This document shows positions 32,210 through 43,654 of a stretch of 64,000 nt of DNA, piece by piece (within the stretch, counting starts at the first letter, position 1; every line of letters begins with the position of its first letter). Below the pieces are notes generated by a model. The model saw nothing but the letters and a program-made list of their open reading frames with translations. It did no database searches and was not told the DNA's origin. The translations under genes and the position numbers were made by a program. The stretch is from Venturia oleaginea (lineage: Eukaryota; Ascomycota; Dothideomycetes; Venturiales; Venturiaceae), in the NCBI GenBank assembly GCA_013176395.1, contig JABMLP010000017.1, forward strand, positions 1,178,001 to 1,242,000. Reading direction: 5' to 3'.

Positions 32210-33217
32210 ATGGCGGCCTCAACACCGTCTAACAGCTCGGTCGTCCCGTCACGCAAGCTCACCATACCCGCCCATCTGAGCCCAGCAGCACAAGCAAGTC
32301 TCAAAGTCCCAGCACCAAAAGCATTCCTCCAAATGACCCAGCCAGAATCCTGGCCAGCCCTCTCAGATAAAGCAGCTTGGCGCCAAATGATCGACGCGGC
32401 AGCAACCGGTCTACAACAAATGACAGGCTCAATGGTGCCCGACTCCTCCTCAGGAACAGAAACAATCACCTTATCCAACTGCAAAGTCTACAAAGTAACG
32501 CCTAAGAGCGCATCGCCCGCCTCACAACGAGGTGTCATCCTGGACGCACACGGTGGAGCATTAATCCACTGCGCCGGCAACCAATGCAGAGTAATGACCC
32601 AAGGAACAGCACAAACGCGACAAATGAAAGTATGGGGCGTGGATTACCGCATGCCGCCTGAACACCCATACCCCGCCGCCCTAGACGACTGCATAGCCGT
32701 CTACAAAGCCATCCTAAAAGAATACGCTCCAAGCGAGATTTTCATCCATGGAAACTCAGCTGGCGGTAACCTAGCCGCTGCCCTCATCCTCCGCGCAAGA
32801 GACGAGGGACTCCCCCTACCCGCCGGCGCCATCCTCATAACGCCCGAAGTCGACCTCACGGAATCTGGTGACTCGTTTCAAACAAACCTAGGCGTCGATC
32901 CGATTCTCGGTCCACTCATGCCTGCTAATCTCCTCTACGCCAATGGCCACGATCTAAAATATCCGTATGTATCTCCTCTCTATGGTGATTTTACAAAGGG
33001 GTTTCCACCGACGATTTTGACAACGGGGACGCGTGATTTGTTCCTCTCGAATACGGTGAGGATGCATCGTGCGTTGAGGAAAGCGGGGGTTCCGGCGGAA
33101 CTTCACGTCCTTGAAGCGGCGGGTCATGTCGGTTTCGGGGGGTCGCCTGAAGGCGCAGAGATTGACAAGGAGATTCGAGGTTTCATAGATAGAATACTGG
33201 ATTCTGGGAAGAAATGA
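32210..33217 (+). CDS. Alpha/beta hydrolase, hormone-sensitive-lipase (esterase) type
   Basis: Single exon, 335 residues. It is an HSL-family carboxylesterase or lipase. The oxyanion-hole motif is HGGA at residues 114-117 (usually HGGG), the nucleophile Ser183 lies in HGNSAGGNLA, Asp276 in TGTRDLF is the acid and His306 in AAGHVGFGG the base. The MPPEHPYPAALDD segment before the nucleophile is also typical of the family. No signal peptide is seen. C-rich codon use (many ACC/CTC/GCA) is stronger in the first two thirds than in the last third. The physiological substrate is unknown; relatives cleave short-chain esters or xenobiotics. Confidence 0.88.
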   Translation: MAASTPSNSSVVPSRKLTIPAHLSPAAQASLKVPAPKAFLQMTQPESWPALSDKAAWRQMIDAAATGLQQMTGSMVPDSSSGTETITLSNCKVYKVTPKSASPASQRGVILDAHGGALIHCAGNQCRVMTQGTAQTRQMKVWGVDYRMPPEHPYPAALDDCIAVYKAILKEYAPSEIFIHGNSAGGNLAAALILRARDEGLPLPAGAILITPEVDLTESGDSFQTNLGVDPILGPLMPANLLYANGHDLKYPYVSPLYGDFTKGFPPTILTTGTRDLFLSNTVRMHRALRKAGVPAELHVLEAAGHVGFGGSPEGAEIDKEIRGFIDRILDSGKK

Positions 33218-33299
33218 TGGATGGACGGGCCGATGACAGTGCGGGCAAATCATTGTCGTTGGGACAATCAGCTTGATCCGTTGTATCATGCTCCTAGCA

Positions 33300-33337
33300 A
33301 CATCGATAATCATGAATTCCTGGCAATTCCAGAATCC
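33300..33337 (-). repeat. Dispersed palindrome, copy 3 (compact)
   Basis: Contains ATCGATAATCATG and AATTCCTGGCAATTCCAG. On the minus strand this reads TTCTGG, two bases, TTGCCAGGAATT, i.e. the core with almost no loop. Confidence 0.5.
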
Positions 33338-33420
33338 ACGCGGTGACTTCGTTTCCGTGCCCCTCCAAGTACCTCAACACCGAAGGTACCTTTAGTTTGG
33401 ATTCCCTAGACTGCAAATTA

Positions 33421-33480
33421 ATATCGATAGAATTCTGGCGATCCTCGAAGTCAGATTTGCCAGGAGTTCATCGATATCGA
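33421..33480 (+). repeat. Dispersed palindrome, copy 4
   Basis: Left arm ATATCGATAGAATTCTGGCG and right arm ATTTGCCAGGAGTTC plus ATCGATAT pair with few mismatches over about 22 bp. This copy shows both the CTGGC core and the outer TATCGAT boxes. Confidence 0.75.
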
Positions 33481-33793
33481 TGTCGAGTATACTAGACAAG
33501 CAATAGGGCGTCGAGGTGTAGAGGATGCTAGTAGGCTTTCTCTTTCTGGATTGGTATCTTTCTGATGTTCGAACGGCGAAGAAGATGTTCTATCAAGAAG
33601 TTGAGATGGTATTGGCACAAACAGATGATCTAACCTTTTACCTGAACGCCGAACATCCATTCAAATGCGAGTTCAGACACATCATACTCCTTTTCCACGT
33701 CCACGTCATATGTTACAGGTCCACCTTTTCATCCAATCAAGATCGCCATGCATTCAAAATCCCAACTCTTTGCTCATTACTAAGTCCATACGC

Positions 33794-36284
33794 TCACTTC
33801 TTGTTCCTGTCTGCCTGGTACTTCTCATACTTGGCGACCAGCTCCCTTTGCAATTGTGGAGGAGCTGGGTTATAGTGTGAGAACTCCATCGAGAACTCAC
33901 CCTTTCCTTGCGTCGCGGCTCTTAGCAAAGACGAGAAGCCGAACATACTGTTCAATGAACAATCAGCGTATAATGTAAAATCCTCGGCCTGGATGTCCGT
34001 CTCGTTGATGACGGCATTTCTTTTATTCAGCAGACCGACAATGTTACCCTGGAATTCGTTGGGTGCCGTGATTGTCGTCTTCATGAGAGGTTCGAGGACT
34101 TGCGGTTCACCCATGGCGAAGGCCTTTCGGAAAGCTTGCTGCGTTGCGATCTTGAAGGCATGTTCAGAGGAATCGGTCATATGGGTTGCACCATCATTGA
34201 TAACCATGTTGGTGCCCAACACTCTGTGCCCAACCAAGGGACCCTTCTCACAAGAGGCGTGAAAGCCCTTCTCACAAGCGAAGAGGAACTTCTCGGAGAT
34301 ATGCCCACCAGTAACCTGAGACTCGTAGACGTTCGAAGAAAGATCCCCTGTTGGCTCGAGCCATCCACATACGCGGGCGTAATCTCCGGAGCCACCGGTT
34401 TGCTTCCTGAGAAGATGGTCGAAAGTAACGTGCTTGGTGACGGTTTCGCGGTAAGCGACCTGTGGCTTCCCAGTCTCGCATTCGACATTGTATTCTCTTC
34501 GCATGCGCTCGACGTAAATATCGAGATGCAATTCTCCCATACCCGAAATAATGGTCTGTTGTGATTCCTGATCAACGTGAACTCTGAAGGTCGGGTCCTC
34601 CCGCTGGAAGCGATTCATGGCTTTCGAAAAGTTGTTCCCGTCTCTGCTGTTCTTGGGCTTGATGGAGAGCGAAATAACTGGTTCAGGTACGAACATAGAG
34701 GTCATGCTGTAGCCCAGAGTGCCATCAGTGAAAGTATCTCCAGATGCGCAGTCCACACCAAACACGGCGCAAATCTCACCAGCACCGATTTCGGAGACTT
34801 CCTCCATTTCGTTGGAGTGCATTCGTACAATACGCGGAATTCGTACCTTCTTGTCGTTACGGGCATTGAAAATGTTCATTCCTTTCTTGATGCTTCCCTG
34901 GTAGACTCGGATATAGGTGAGTTGTCCGAAATTGCCCTCTTCCAGCTTGAAAGCCAAGCCAACGAATGGAAGTGAGTTGTATGAAACCAGCTTGACAGGT
35001 GCTTCAGCTCGCCGTCTATCAAGAGCCAAATTCTCGACTTCGGCCGGGTTGGGTAGGTAATCGCAGACGGCATCCAACATCGGCTGAACAGCCTTATCTG
35101 CGAGGGCGGATCCCATGAGAACGGGTGTGAATTTGAGTGAGATGGTGGCTCGTCGAATTGCAGCCTTGATCTGCTCCTGCGTGGGCTCAACTTCTTCCAA
35201 AAACAACTCTGCCATTTCGTCGTCAACATCAGCGAGCACTTCGATGAGTTTCGACCTTCTTTCTGTCGCGATAGGAAGTACATCTGCTGGGACCTCGTCC
35301 GTTTCTACCACGTTGATACCTTTGGGTCCTTCAAAATATATTGCCTTCATGCGCACCAAGTCTACCACTCCCAGGAAACCGTCTTCTCGGCCAATTGGTA
35401 CTTGTATCGCAGCTGCCGGTATACGTAGTTTGTGGTTGATTTGATCGATTGCCTTGAATGGATTGGCTCCCATACGATCCATCTTATTGATAAAAGATAA
35501 TCGGGGAATATTGTACCGTCTCATCTGTCTGTCCACTGTGATTGTTTGCGACTGAACTCCTGAAACTGCACACAAAATCATTACGGCACCATCCAGCACT
35601 CTTAACGCTCTTTCGACTTCAATCGTGAAATCAATGTGTCCAGGAGTATCGATCAAGTTGATGTGGTAGCTTTCCTCCTTGCCCTCTGATTTCTTTATCC
35701 ACTCGCAGAATGTTGCCGCAGATTGGATTGTGATTCCCTTTTCTCTTTCCAACTCCATAGAATCCATCTTGGCGCCTACCGAGTCTTTTCCTCGTACCTC
35801 GTGAATGGAATTGATTCGACCAGTGTAAAAGAGTACTCGTTCCGTTGCCGTGGTCTTGCCGCTGTCTATGTGTGCCTGTTGCGATCAGTCTCTACCTTCA
35901 TCGCTCTAGTCGAGTCCTTCATACCGCAATACCAATATTCCTAACTTTTGATAATCGTTCGGCTTCCTTGGGGTCCAGATTCTTGATAATAGTCTCCTGC
36001 GCGAGTGCCATAGGGTCCTCGGTGGCCTTTTCAAGTCTGCTCTGGTGTCAGTCCTGCTACGTTCGACTAGGGCAAATACCATACACAACAGCAGCGGCAC
36101 CAGACTGATGCCTTAGAGATTGCCATTGAGTCAGAGCGGAGATTCGGTTGGTATGTACAGGTCGGAGTGTGGTGGTGGATAGACATCGCGCAGAGTTGGA
36201 AGACGTTCGACATTGTAGAGAGGAGCCATTTCGAACAGAGCGCAGTACCGTGGCCTGCGCTCTGGCAGCGGTATTCGGCCTCAT
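33794..36284 (-). CDS. MEF1: Mitochondrial translation elongation factor G
   Basis: Exons 36085-36284, 35925-36036 and 33794-35875 give about 797 residues. The protein is the GTPase that translocates peptidyl-tRNA on the mitochondrial ribosome. G1 is AHIDSGKTT (split upstream by intron 2), G2 lies around [13 protein letters not shown]3 is DTPGH and G4 is NKMD. Domain II, IV and V sequence follows, with [20 protein letters not shown] and a C-terminal [17 protein letters not shown]. The first 90 residues are Arg/Ser-rich and lack homology to EF-G proper, fitting a mitochondrial presequence. The LLNKRN and [12 protein letters not shown] segments favour mtEFG1 over the recycling factor mtEFG2. 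Intron phases 2 and 0 restore the frame exactly. Confidence 0.94.
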
Positions 36285-36582
36285 AGCTGTTTAGTGAAAG
36301 GGTTGGTGGCACGTAGTGAGTGATGCAGGTGATGCTAATTCTCCAAAAAAAATAGTTCGAGATGCTCCTCCGGCCATTTCGCGCGCATTCGCCGCAATCT
36401 GACTCGCGCAATCGCAGTGGGACAATTGAATGAAGGTTAGTAGATTTTGAAAACACTCTCTAATTACGATCGTAATCGATCTATTTCTGGCGCATCTTGA
36501 TCTTGAACCTTGCCAAAATTTGACAACGTAGACACTAGCCATAGATATTACTATTCAACAGCTGCCTCAACGGTTCCTCCAG
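36285..36582. other. EF-G promoter side and NMT 3' region
   Basis: About 300 bp holding the 5' flank of EF-G and the 3' end of the N-myristoyltransferase gene. Palindrome copy 5 lies here. Confidence 0.5.
36469..36525 (+). repeat. Dispersed palindrome, copy 5
   Basis: TCGTAATCGATCTATTTCTGGC on the left (two words of it TCGTAATCGAT and TTTCTGGC) and TTGCCAAAATTTGAC on the right, about 20 nt apart. It matches the family core with one mismatch. Confidence 0.6.
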
Positions 36583-38504
36583 CTACAACATCACGACTCC
36601 CATACCTCCCATGTGTTTATCGCTAACCTTGTTCTTCTCGTCGATTCCACCTGCGATAGGAGCTGCTCTATAGTTATATAGATAGTAGTGTAGTGATCCA
36701 TCGCCTGCTCCGAAAAACTGCTTCTTAAGGAAGAGCGGATTGTCCAACAATGTCAACGCATTGAGGACATCAAATTTAGCCTAGAAAAGAGGTTAGTCGG
36801 CTGCAATCGATTGCTGGTGATCGCCTCGAGATCGATATTGATAATAACCTGGTAACGTGATATATAGGAATCGCCAGAAATCTATCCACATTGATGTTGT
36901 GTTGAAGACGATGCAACGTCGTGATAGTTTACTAGTAGATGGGTTATGAGGGAGCTGAAGCATAGTCACGTACCTTCTTAGCCAATATCAGTGCGTCTTT
37001 CATCAAGAGATTCAGCCGGATCCCAAGCTTGGCCTTGTCAGAATCGAAGGCGGCATCCGAAGCGTAGTAGTACATGTATGCAGCGTTGACATATTTGTAC
37101 TTGGTGCTGGCAATGGCAGTCGAAGCCAAGCTGTAGAAGGAGAAGAAATCCGTGACCTTATGAGACGAGGGATCCTCAACGACGTAGGCGTACACCACTC
37201 GCTCCGGGCAGATCGTCTCGTCGTGCAATATCCAATGTTTGACCTCCTCTTCCGAAAAGTGCTGCTGCATGTCAAATCGACCTAAGTATCGGTTTAGCAG
37301 TTTTGTGACTGCGGCGACATCTTTCGCTTCCATTTCCCGCAGTCCAGGGGTGGCAGTCTTATCCGGCAGCTTGTATTTTGCAACTTGTCGTGCTGGAGTT
37401 GATGCAGCAGGAAGTGGCGAGAATTTGAGTTCGTAGAGCTTCATCCAGTCCAGAGCACGGTGGAAATAGCGACATGTGGTCACTGGTGTGGGTAGCATAA
37501 CTCCGGCGGTATATATGGCCTGATTCGTACCAACCAGGTAGCACCTTCGAGTGATCTCCTTGATCAGGAGTGGCGTAAGACGTTTGGCGCGCAATTTCTT
37601 GTGGATACACAGGAAGTTGACCTCCGAGCTCTTGAAAGTATTCTTTCGTACTCGAAGATCCACAGGTATTCCAGAGATGAACGCGACCAGCTTTCTGGGT
37701 TCTTCTTTACCGCGAATTCCTACGTGCCAGTCTTTCTTCCAGCCAGGTGCCTTCAAAGCCCAATTGAAGAACGAAGCAGTGTAGTGAAAACGAAACATTG
37801 CTTCCTTGTCTTCGACGTAGTGCTGAGACAGTAGCTTGTAAACTTCTTCAAGCTCCTTGGGGTCTTCAAGGTCCATAGTCACCCACTCGTAAGCTGGGTC
37901 CAATGCCTCGGGCTCTTTTGGCACTTTTTCGATGTCGATTTGCTTGATGGGTCCATCCTGAATGTTTTTCTTATTTGCATCCTCTATTGGGCCATGTGAG
38001 TATGAAGCTATTCATCAAAGGCAAAGACTTACCGAAAGAAGTGACGGGCTGGGTTTTCCAGAACTTGTAGCTTGCCATGTCGGTTTTGTTCGTGCCGTCC
38101 AATGACTTGCATGTTCGTTAGCAATAGAAAATGATTGATTGGGTTACAGCTGGATATACCATGCCAGAAAGCGCCGTCGTCAGGTCCATGTTCTGCATCA
38201 GCTCCTTGACCTTGGCCGGATCCATGGATGCAACCTCACTCTTGAGCGACGGGTTCATTGACAATAGCTGTTGAAATTGCGCTTCAGTCAGAACGGCTTT
38301 CGTGGGATCGGTTTCGTTTGCTTCTACGGTTGGCCCGCCGGTCAAGGCATCTTTGATCTTCTTCTTCTTTGGCTTTCTCTTTTTCTTCTTCTTGTTCTCG
38401 GTCTGTCCGTCGGCAGCATGGCCAGCATCCTCTTCTTCTTCGTCGGATTCTGCATCGGCGACAGCAGCCAACTCGGGGTCGATTTCCTTGGACTCTTCCG
38501 TCAT
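36583..38504 (-). CDS. NMT1: Glycylpeptide N-tetradecanoyltransferase (N-myristoyltransferase)
   Basis: Exons 38160-38504, 38033-38105, 36974-37983 and 36583-36780 give about 541 residues. The enzyme transfers myristate from myristoyl-CoA to N-terminal Gly of proteins in the cytosol. The N-terminus is acidic, then Lys-rich ([14 protein letters not shown]), which is the ribosome-binding type of extension. The fold starts with [18 protein letters not shown]. Family motifs are [42 protein letters not shown] (acyl-CoA region), [11 protein letters not shown] and CRYFHRALD. The last exon adds [29 protein letters not shown] and the C-terminal GGMGVVML, whose terminal carboxylate is catalytic in the family. 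Intron 3 (193 nt) contains a dispersed palindrome. The gene is divergent from PRP17, 264 bp between starts. Confidence 0.95.
36828..36888 (+). repeat. Dispersed palindrome, copy 6 (NMT intron 3)
   Basis: GAGATCGATATTGATAATA and CCTGGTAACG on the left, GGAATCGCCAGAAATCTATCC on the right side (21 bases counted from 36867). It is more degenerate than other copies but keeps TCGATAT and GCCAGAAAT. Confidence 0.5.
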
Positions 38505-38768
38505 GATGATTTGTACGTTGTTCCGAGATTATACATGTAATTTGAAGAATTTATGATGTTCTTTGTTGAATACTTCACTAGGGAAGTGGTGGGAAGGAGG
38601 CAGTAATTCCGCTGCAAATAGCGCTGCAAATAGCACTGCAACTGCCTCTGGGTTGTCACGAGGCCCTCCCTTGTCATCACGTGATATATATTTAAGAGTT
38701 CGTTCCCAGAGTCGCGTCGCAAGCTGAACTATCCACATCACTCCCCCAAACCTTTTCAACTCGCAAAC
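38505..38768. promoter_or_regulatory. Divergent promoter, NMT1 / PRP17
   Basis: 264 bp lie between the two ATGs. It includes a short direct repeat GCTGCAAATAGC(G/A) at about 38610-38640 and a CACGTGATATATAT stretch near 38678 that could serve as a bidirectional core. Confidence 0.5.
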
Positions 38769-40224
38769 ATGGCCGACCGGATCAAAGACCTCGCCGTGAT
38801 GGACCTTGTCGCGACCAATTCTTCCTCCAAAGGAAAGGTCCCCACTGGATATGCCGACGAAATTATCATCTCAGAGCACACCTTCCGGTCAGGACGACGG
38901 GAAGTCGAGTCGCAAGGCAAAGCAGGAGTGAAGCGAAAGAGGGAGACGAAGGGAGATAGTTCCAAAGTCTATGGGGCGGGTAGCTACAAAGGACCATGGG
39001 CAAAGTTTCGCGATCCGACGCCTGAAGAGAGTGGAAGTGAAGAGGAGGTCACAGATTGTTCCGAGGAAGAAGGAGGAGAAGCTGCTGTGACGAAGGCATT
39101 ACCGAAGATGGCGACAGATTACTCGGACGGTGAAATTGGAGAGACAAGCGAGTTTCATGGAGAGAACATGTATGATTACCAGGGACGGACATATATGCAT
39201 ATTCCGCTGGACCTGGATATCGATTTAAGGTATGATCTTGACCTCCAATCATGGAACCACAGAGCAATACTAAGATTTGAATAGAGGCAGTACAGACGAG
39301 CTCAAAAATTACGTACCCAAGAAAAACATCCACACCTGGAAACAACATTCTGGCGCTGCCATAACCCAAATGCGCTTTTTCCCATCCTCAGGCCACCTCC
39401 TCCTTACAGCCTCTGCTTCTGGAAAAGTGAAACTATTCGACATGTACCACCAGCGGGAGCAGCTACGGACATACTCTGGGCACAACAAGTCCTGCAACGA
39501 CATTTCCTTCAACAACGATGGCACAGAATTCTTGACGGCATCCTACGACCGATATATGAAGATATGGGATACCGAGACGGGCGCATGCAAAGGCAAATTC
39601 ACGACCGGAAAGACACCGCATGTAGTGCGGTATTACCCGTTGGACAATAATCAGTTCGTAGCTGGTATGGCGGACAAGAAAATCGTGCAGTATGATATGC
39701 GAAGTGGGGAGATGGTGCAGGAATACGACCACCATCTCGGACCCGTCAACACCCTCACATTCTGCGATGAGAACAGAAGGTTCATTACGACATCTGATGA
39801 TAAGAGTTTGAGAGCTTGGGAGTACAACATCCCAGTCCCGATCAAGTTCATCGCCGAGCCATATATGTTCAGTATGAGTCGCGCAGCATCACATCCGAAG
39901 AAGCCCTTCGTAGCTTTCCAATCTGCAGACAACCAGATTGTGGTTTATGCCTCAAGCGAGAGGTTCAGACAGAACAGGAAGAAGTCATTCAGGGGCCACA
40001 ACACGACAGGTTACGCGATCGATTTGGATATCTCGCCCGACGGGGAGTATGTCATGTCCGGAGATACTGGAGGATACGTCTGCTGGTGGAGCTGGAGGAC
40101 GTGTAAGATGGTGCATAAGATACAAGCTTCGGAATCTCCTGTAGTATCTTGTGCATGGCATCCAAGGGAGACTTCCAAGGTGGTGACGGGAGATCTTAAC
40201 GGTGTTGTCAAATACTGGGATTAA
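38769..40224 (+). CDS. PRP17: Pre-mRNA-splicing factor PRP17 (CDC40), WD40 protein
   Basis: Exons 38769-39229 and 39285-40224 give about 466 residues. PRP17/CDC40 acts in the second catalytic step of splicing in the nucleus. The N-terminal third is charged (KVPTGYADEIIISEHTF, GPWAKFRDPTPEES, Ser/Glu-rich acidic run), then YVPKKNIHTWKQHSGAAITQ marks the start of the seven-bladed WD40 propeller. Repeats are visible at TASASGKVKLFDMYH, TASYDRYMKIWDTET, GMADKKIVQYDMRSG, TTSDDKSLRAWEYN, QSADNQIVVYAS, SGDTGGYVCWWSWRT and TGDLNGVVKYWD at the very end. The N-terminus is somewhat shorter than in many relatives, so an upstream coding exon cannot be excluded, but this ATG lies just after a clean promoter. 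Confidence 0.92.
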
Positions 40225-40411
40225 GTATCGAGTATTTTGGAAGAGTAAAGTCAATGATACCCCCTTGAACTCGCTGCTCTATCTGTTGGCTCTAAATATC
40301 TTTCCTGGTTGCCCAGACCCCTGCCGCCTACCCTCATGAGCCATGTTGCGCTTGCAATTGATGTCCTTCCACTGGAAAATAGCTGGATACGGTAGACGAC
40401 GTCTAACTCGA

Positions 40412-40474
40412 AATCGATAGTCCCGAATCCCTAGCCATGTAATGTTCCGACCTTGCCAGAAATCAACCTCGACT
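40412..40474 (+). repeat. Dispersed palindrome, copy 7
   Basis: AAATCGATAG, GAATCCCTAGCCATG on the left and CCTTGCCAGAAATCAACCTCG on the right (21 bases from 40451). The right arm is well preserved and the left arm degenerate. Confidence 0.5.
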
Positions 40475-40522
40475 CCAGCGACCGCTACGAGATAGCTAGC
40501 TAGATCCGTGGAGTCACAGGCA

Positions 40523-40523
<1 letters not shown>

Positions 40524-40553
<30 letters not shown>

Positions 40554-40559
40554 AAGAAA
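40524..40559 (+). repeat. AAG trinucleotide repeat
   Basis: Twelve AAG units just downstream of PRP17. Confidence 0.9.
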
Positions 40560-41502
40560 GGGAATCAATTAAAGGTATCCTTACAGAGTTATTCTCACCA
40601 AGCTACGTAAAGGTTATCATTATTCTCACTCATTCTCATAAGGAGGAAGGTAGGCAAACCTCACCCCTCTAATCAATACCACCTCCCCCACCACCCAAAC
40701 CTCAACCTCCCACCCCTTTAACAAGCAAGATACAAATCCACCCCCTCTTACCCTTCCATTCCCACCCCCCACACCACCAGGCGCAGGCCACGGACCCAAG
40801 AACCTACCCTTCTCACACCCATTCCTTCCTGGAACGGCGATATAATATCTGTCCATTTTATTTCTTTTTTCCTTCTTTTGCCTGTTCCGTATTGTGGGTC
40901 AGGCGAGATAGTGCGAGGAGGAGGTGTTTGTGGGGTGTATACTGTGATTGATGGGTGGGTGGTATTGGGGATGGAGTTATTATGGGTGGTTTTATGGGGG
41001 GAGTGAAGAGGGGGGCATTGGCGGTCAGATGGAAATGGAGATGTGATTGTTCTTGTTGTGAGTAGCTAGACTCATGACCTGGACAGCCAGAAACGGCTAT
41101 ATTCATGCCAACGTCAACATTGGGATTTGAACATGACTAGCGAAAGACATTTTCATTTCTACATCGATATTCCTCGACTCCTAGCAATCCCCGTTTCTGG
41201 TCCTTAAGAAAGTTTGCAAACTCAACCTTCATCCAACAGCCCATCCCCAAAGCAAGAAGATGAGAAATCGCATATATGTACACACCCAATACAAAAGGCG
41301 AGCGCACCAGCGACGAGCCTGTCCAAGAAAGCCACAAAGAACCCGCCACGACGAAGTAGAAAGAAAGTCATACAAATACATCTCCGTGTTTATGCCTCAC
41401 CCACCACATCATCTTATCAATACATATATCTTCCCCCACTCCCCTTCCCATAACCCCAAGCAAACCCAACAAGAAATAACACCAGACCTCACAACCCAAG
41501 AA

Positions 41503-42051
41503 ATGTGCCACAACGTCTCCCATTTCTTCCACCACCACCCCCTTTACAACTGCACCCACAAATACCGCCTAACCTCCTCACGTCTGCATCCTTGCGAAAA
41601 GCTATACACCACCACTCCATACGACTTCATCTACGACGACCAAAAGTTCATCTGCGACGACCAAAAGCCCATCTGCAGTCTGGCAGCCTGTCCCTTATGT
41701 CTAACCTATGAACTGGAATCATTGCTTCAAAAAATCATGATGAAAGGAAGTGTTCATGGTGATGACGGATCCAGAAGGGACGTCTATTCCAGCAACCGTA
41801 CGACCCGTGAGTTTTTGGAAGACGAGGCGCGAGAACGAAGGTTATCTAGAGAAGGGGAATCGGAGATTGAAGCGCTGGAAATGAACTTAGTCGAACGTTG
41901 TTCTGAGTCCCAATTTAGGGACGATGGGGTACTGTTGCAAATTCAGTTCGATCGAGTTCATCATAGGAGAGCGCGGAGTGCAGATGTGTGGAACATGTGG
42001 AGGTCTAGGAAAGTTGGGGCGGGCGAGGAGTCGAGAGCTAGCAACATTTGA
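41503..42051 (+). CDS. Hypothetical His/Cys-rich small protein
   Basis: An open frame of 182 codons from the Met of MCHNVSHFFHHH; the same frame is open further upstream to 41260, but that part is low-complexity. The N-terminal region has CHNVSHFFHHHPLYNC, HPCEKLYTTT and a repeat DDQKFICDDQKPICS followed by AACPLC, which hints at metal binding. The C-terminal half is charged and predicted helical (EFLEDEARERRLSREGESEIEALE) with RSADVWNMW near the end. Short Cys/His-rich proteins of this style occur in filamentous ascomycetes, but I cannot name a family. It could be a chance frame, though the even amino-acid use in the second half argues for a gene. Confidence 0.4.
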   Translation: MCHNVSHFFHHHPLYNCTHKYRLTSSRLHPCEKLYTTTPYDFIYDDQKFICDDQKPICSLAACPLCLTYELESLLQKIMMKGSVHGDDGSRRDVYSSNRTTREFLEDEARERRLSREGESEIEALEMNLVERCSESQFRDDGVLLQIQFDRVHHRRARSADVWNMWRSRKVGAGEESRASNI

Positions 42052-42100
42052 GCAAGCCTTTAACATAAACATTATCCGCTAATTTTCGAGCAACGTATCA

Positions 42101-42140
42101 AATTTCCTGGCAGTGTTGTCCTGAAACTTGCCAGCAATCT
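42101..42140 (+). repeat. Dispersed palindrome, copy 8
   Basis: AATTTCCTGGCAG and ACTTGCCAGCAAT, loop about 15 nt. It lies between the hypothetical frame and ERV14, on the 3' side of both. Confidence 0.65.
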
Positions 42141-42348
42141 TTCCACCTCTTTCTCCAGTCCCACGATCATAAGAAAGCTAAGTAAACTCAAAAATTCTGC
42201 TGATTTAACCTTCGTGACGGACATTATCCTTCTCTCTCTTGTCTTCTCTCCTCTTTGTGCGGCGAGGCATGGCCGTGGCTTGTCCGTTCGGTCCATCTAT
42301 GGGGATTCATCGCGAATGAGCGCAACGATCATGCTGCGCCAGGTTAGA

Positions 42349-42937
42349 TCAATCAATTACGCTGTTCTCTTTGAAAACATACCTGTAGAGATAGAAAAAG
42401 AACATAATCAAGTGGAAACCAAGCTTGATAAAAGATTCCTAGTATGGTGTCAGTTCCCATATCAACGAACAGCGTTGAAATCGACCACGCGAGCAAACCA
42501 TGTAAACTCGACGTCAATGTACTCGTCCTATCTACCGGAGAAGATGGTGAAACGTACTTTTTTATGCACGTTGAGCTTCCTGAAGATTTCTGTAGCGTCG
42601 AGGAGGTGCTGGTTCTCGAAGATCTTCTTGCCATTCCACAAGAGAAGAGGCAGATTCAGCAATATGGCGAGCCAGTATCCATTTATAACGAAGAGAATGG
42701 TGAGAAAGGCGTGAACAGCGGCTTCTGGTATGATGTAGGTGTTGAGGCGGTTGCAGAGGTCGATAGGGTTGATGTAGTCGCTATGGGGACTGTTAGCAGT
42801 GTACAGAAAAAGACAACAGGTGGAAAGAGAGCATACCATTCCAGATCGCTGTACATGATGGTGAAGAAGACTTGGAGAAACAGGTTGACGGCATTGATGA
42901 GGACCGCCAGTAAGTACAGCCATGCCTCGCCCGACAT
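42349..42937 (-). CDS. ERV14: ER-vesicle cargo receptor ERV14 / cornichon
   Basis: Exons 42837-42937, 42558-42780 and 42349-42438 give 137 residues, the usual length. ERV14 packages transmembrane cargo into COPII vesicles leaving the ER. The sequence starts MSGEAWLYLLAVLINAVNLF and has the cornichon-diagnostic CDYINPIDLCNRLN after the first helix, then EAAVHAFLTILFVINGYW, LLLNLPLLLWNGKKIF-like residues (LLNLPLLLWNGKK), IFRKLNVHKKESFIKLGFHL and a last helix IMFFFYLYRYVFKE, ending SVID. The second donor lies right after AAAAAA; a GTATG inside the last exon could act as a cryptic donor but using it would remove the conserved tail. Confidence 0.95.
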
Positions 42938-43654
42938 GGTGGATTATGGCCTTGGGCGCGATTGCAAGAATCTAAGTGGGTTCAAAGTATCGAAGGATTT
43001 GGCAGGCAGGTGGGTTGATCGGGTTTGATGGTTGTGCTACAGTCGCGTGAATGTCTGGATGTCGAGTGGCTGGGCGCGGAAGAAGGTTGAGCTTCGAAGC
43101 AGGGCGGGAAAGGGCATGCGTCACTGGCACAACACCACACTTTTCAGGGTACGCGGAAATCAGTTCAAGATGAGCCAAGTTGATCTCGACATGGATAAAT
43201 AAATTTCTGGGTATCCGGAGAGGGAGCCTCTCAGATTTTCATAAGATTGATCCCAACGTGAGGATTATCTTTTGGACGCTGCCTTCAAAAGCACAGCTCC
43301 GTGTCAAGGCTTCTGTCAGGCTATCGATCAAAGGCATGGGCCACAGACAGTACATCTCAGGAAGTTATATCACAGACAATTTTCAAGGGATTCCTTTCAT
43401 TTTCATTGTCCCACATTGTAACTTTTGGATTACATATCCCATAAATCATACGCGAGCTCTTGGACACACGGCCCATGAAGCTTGCATCTCCGATCATGCT
43501 TCATAGAGCACACACGGCCATCGTCATACAGCTTGCTTATTGTTCTTGCCTGTCACAAATGGAGCGGCATTCGTAAATCAGATGTGGTAGAACATTGCAG
43601 CAGATGGCTTATGGCGTGTCTTAGTAAATACCACATATGTGATTGATCATGCAC
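42938..43654. other. Intergenic, no gene seen
   Basis: ERV14 promoter side and MetAP1 3' region. A weak stretch at 43195-43255 with AAATTTCTGG and CTCTCAGATTTT resembles a very decayed palindrome copy. It is not counted. Confidence 0.45.

Larger units (their letters stand above)
33218..33793. other. Convergent 3' region with two palindrome copies
   Basis: It lies between the stop codons of the esterase and of mitochondrial EF-G. Two copies of the dispersed palindrome are listed separately. No gene is seen. Confidence 0.6.
40225..41502. other. Intergenic with AAG microsatellite
   Basis: (AAG)n runs from about 40524 to 40559. The segment 40650-41080 is strongly C-rich then G-rich and gives spurious frames. 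Palindrome copy 7 is listed separately. Confidence 0.5.

Noticed and set aside
40626..41106. Long minus-strand frames
   Set aside because: They are produced by C-rich then G-rich low-complexity sequence and consist mainly of Gly, Val and Pro.
43195..43255. AAATTTCTGG ... CTCTCAGATTTT as another palindrome copy
   Set aside because: Only one half of the core is recognisable and the GCCAG box is absent.
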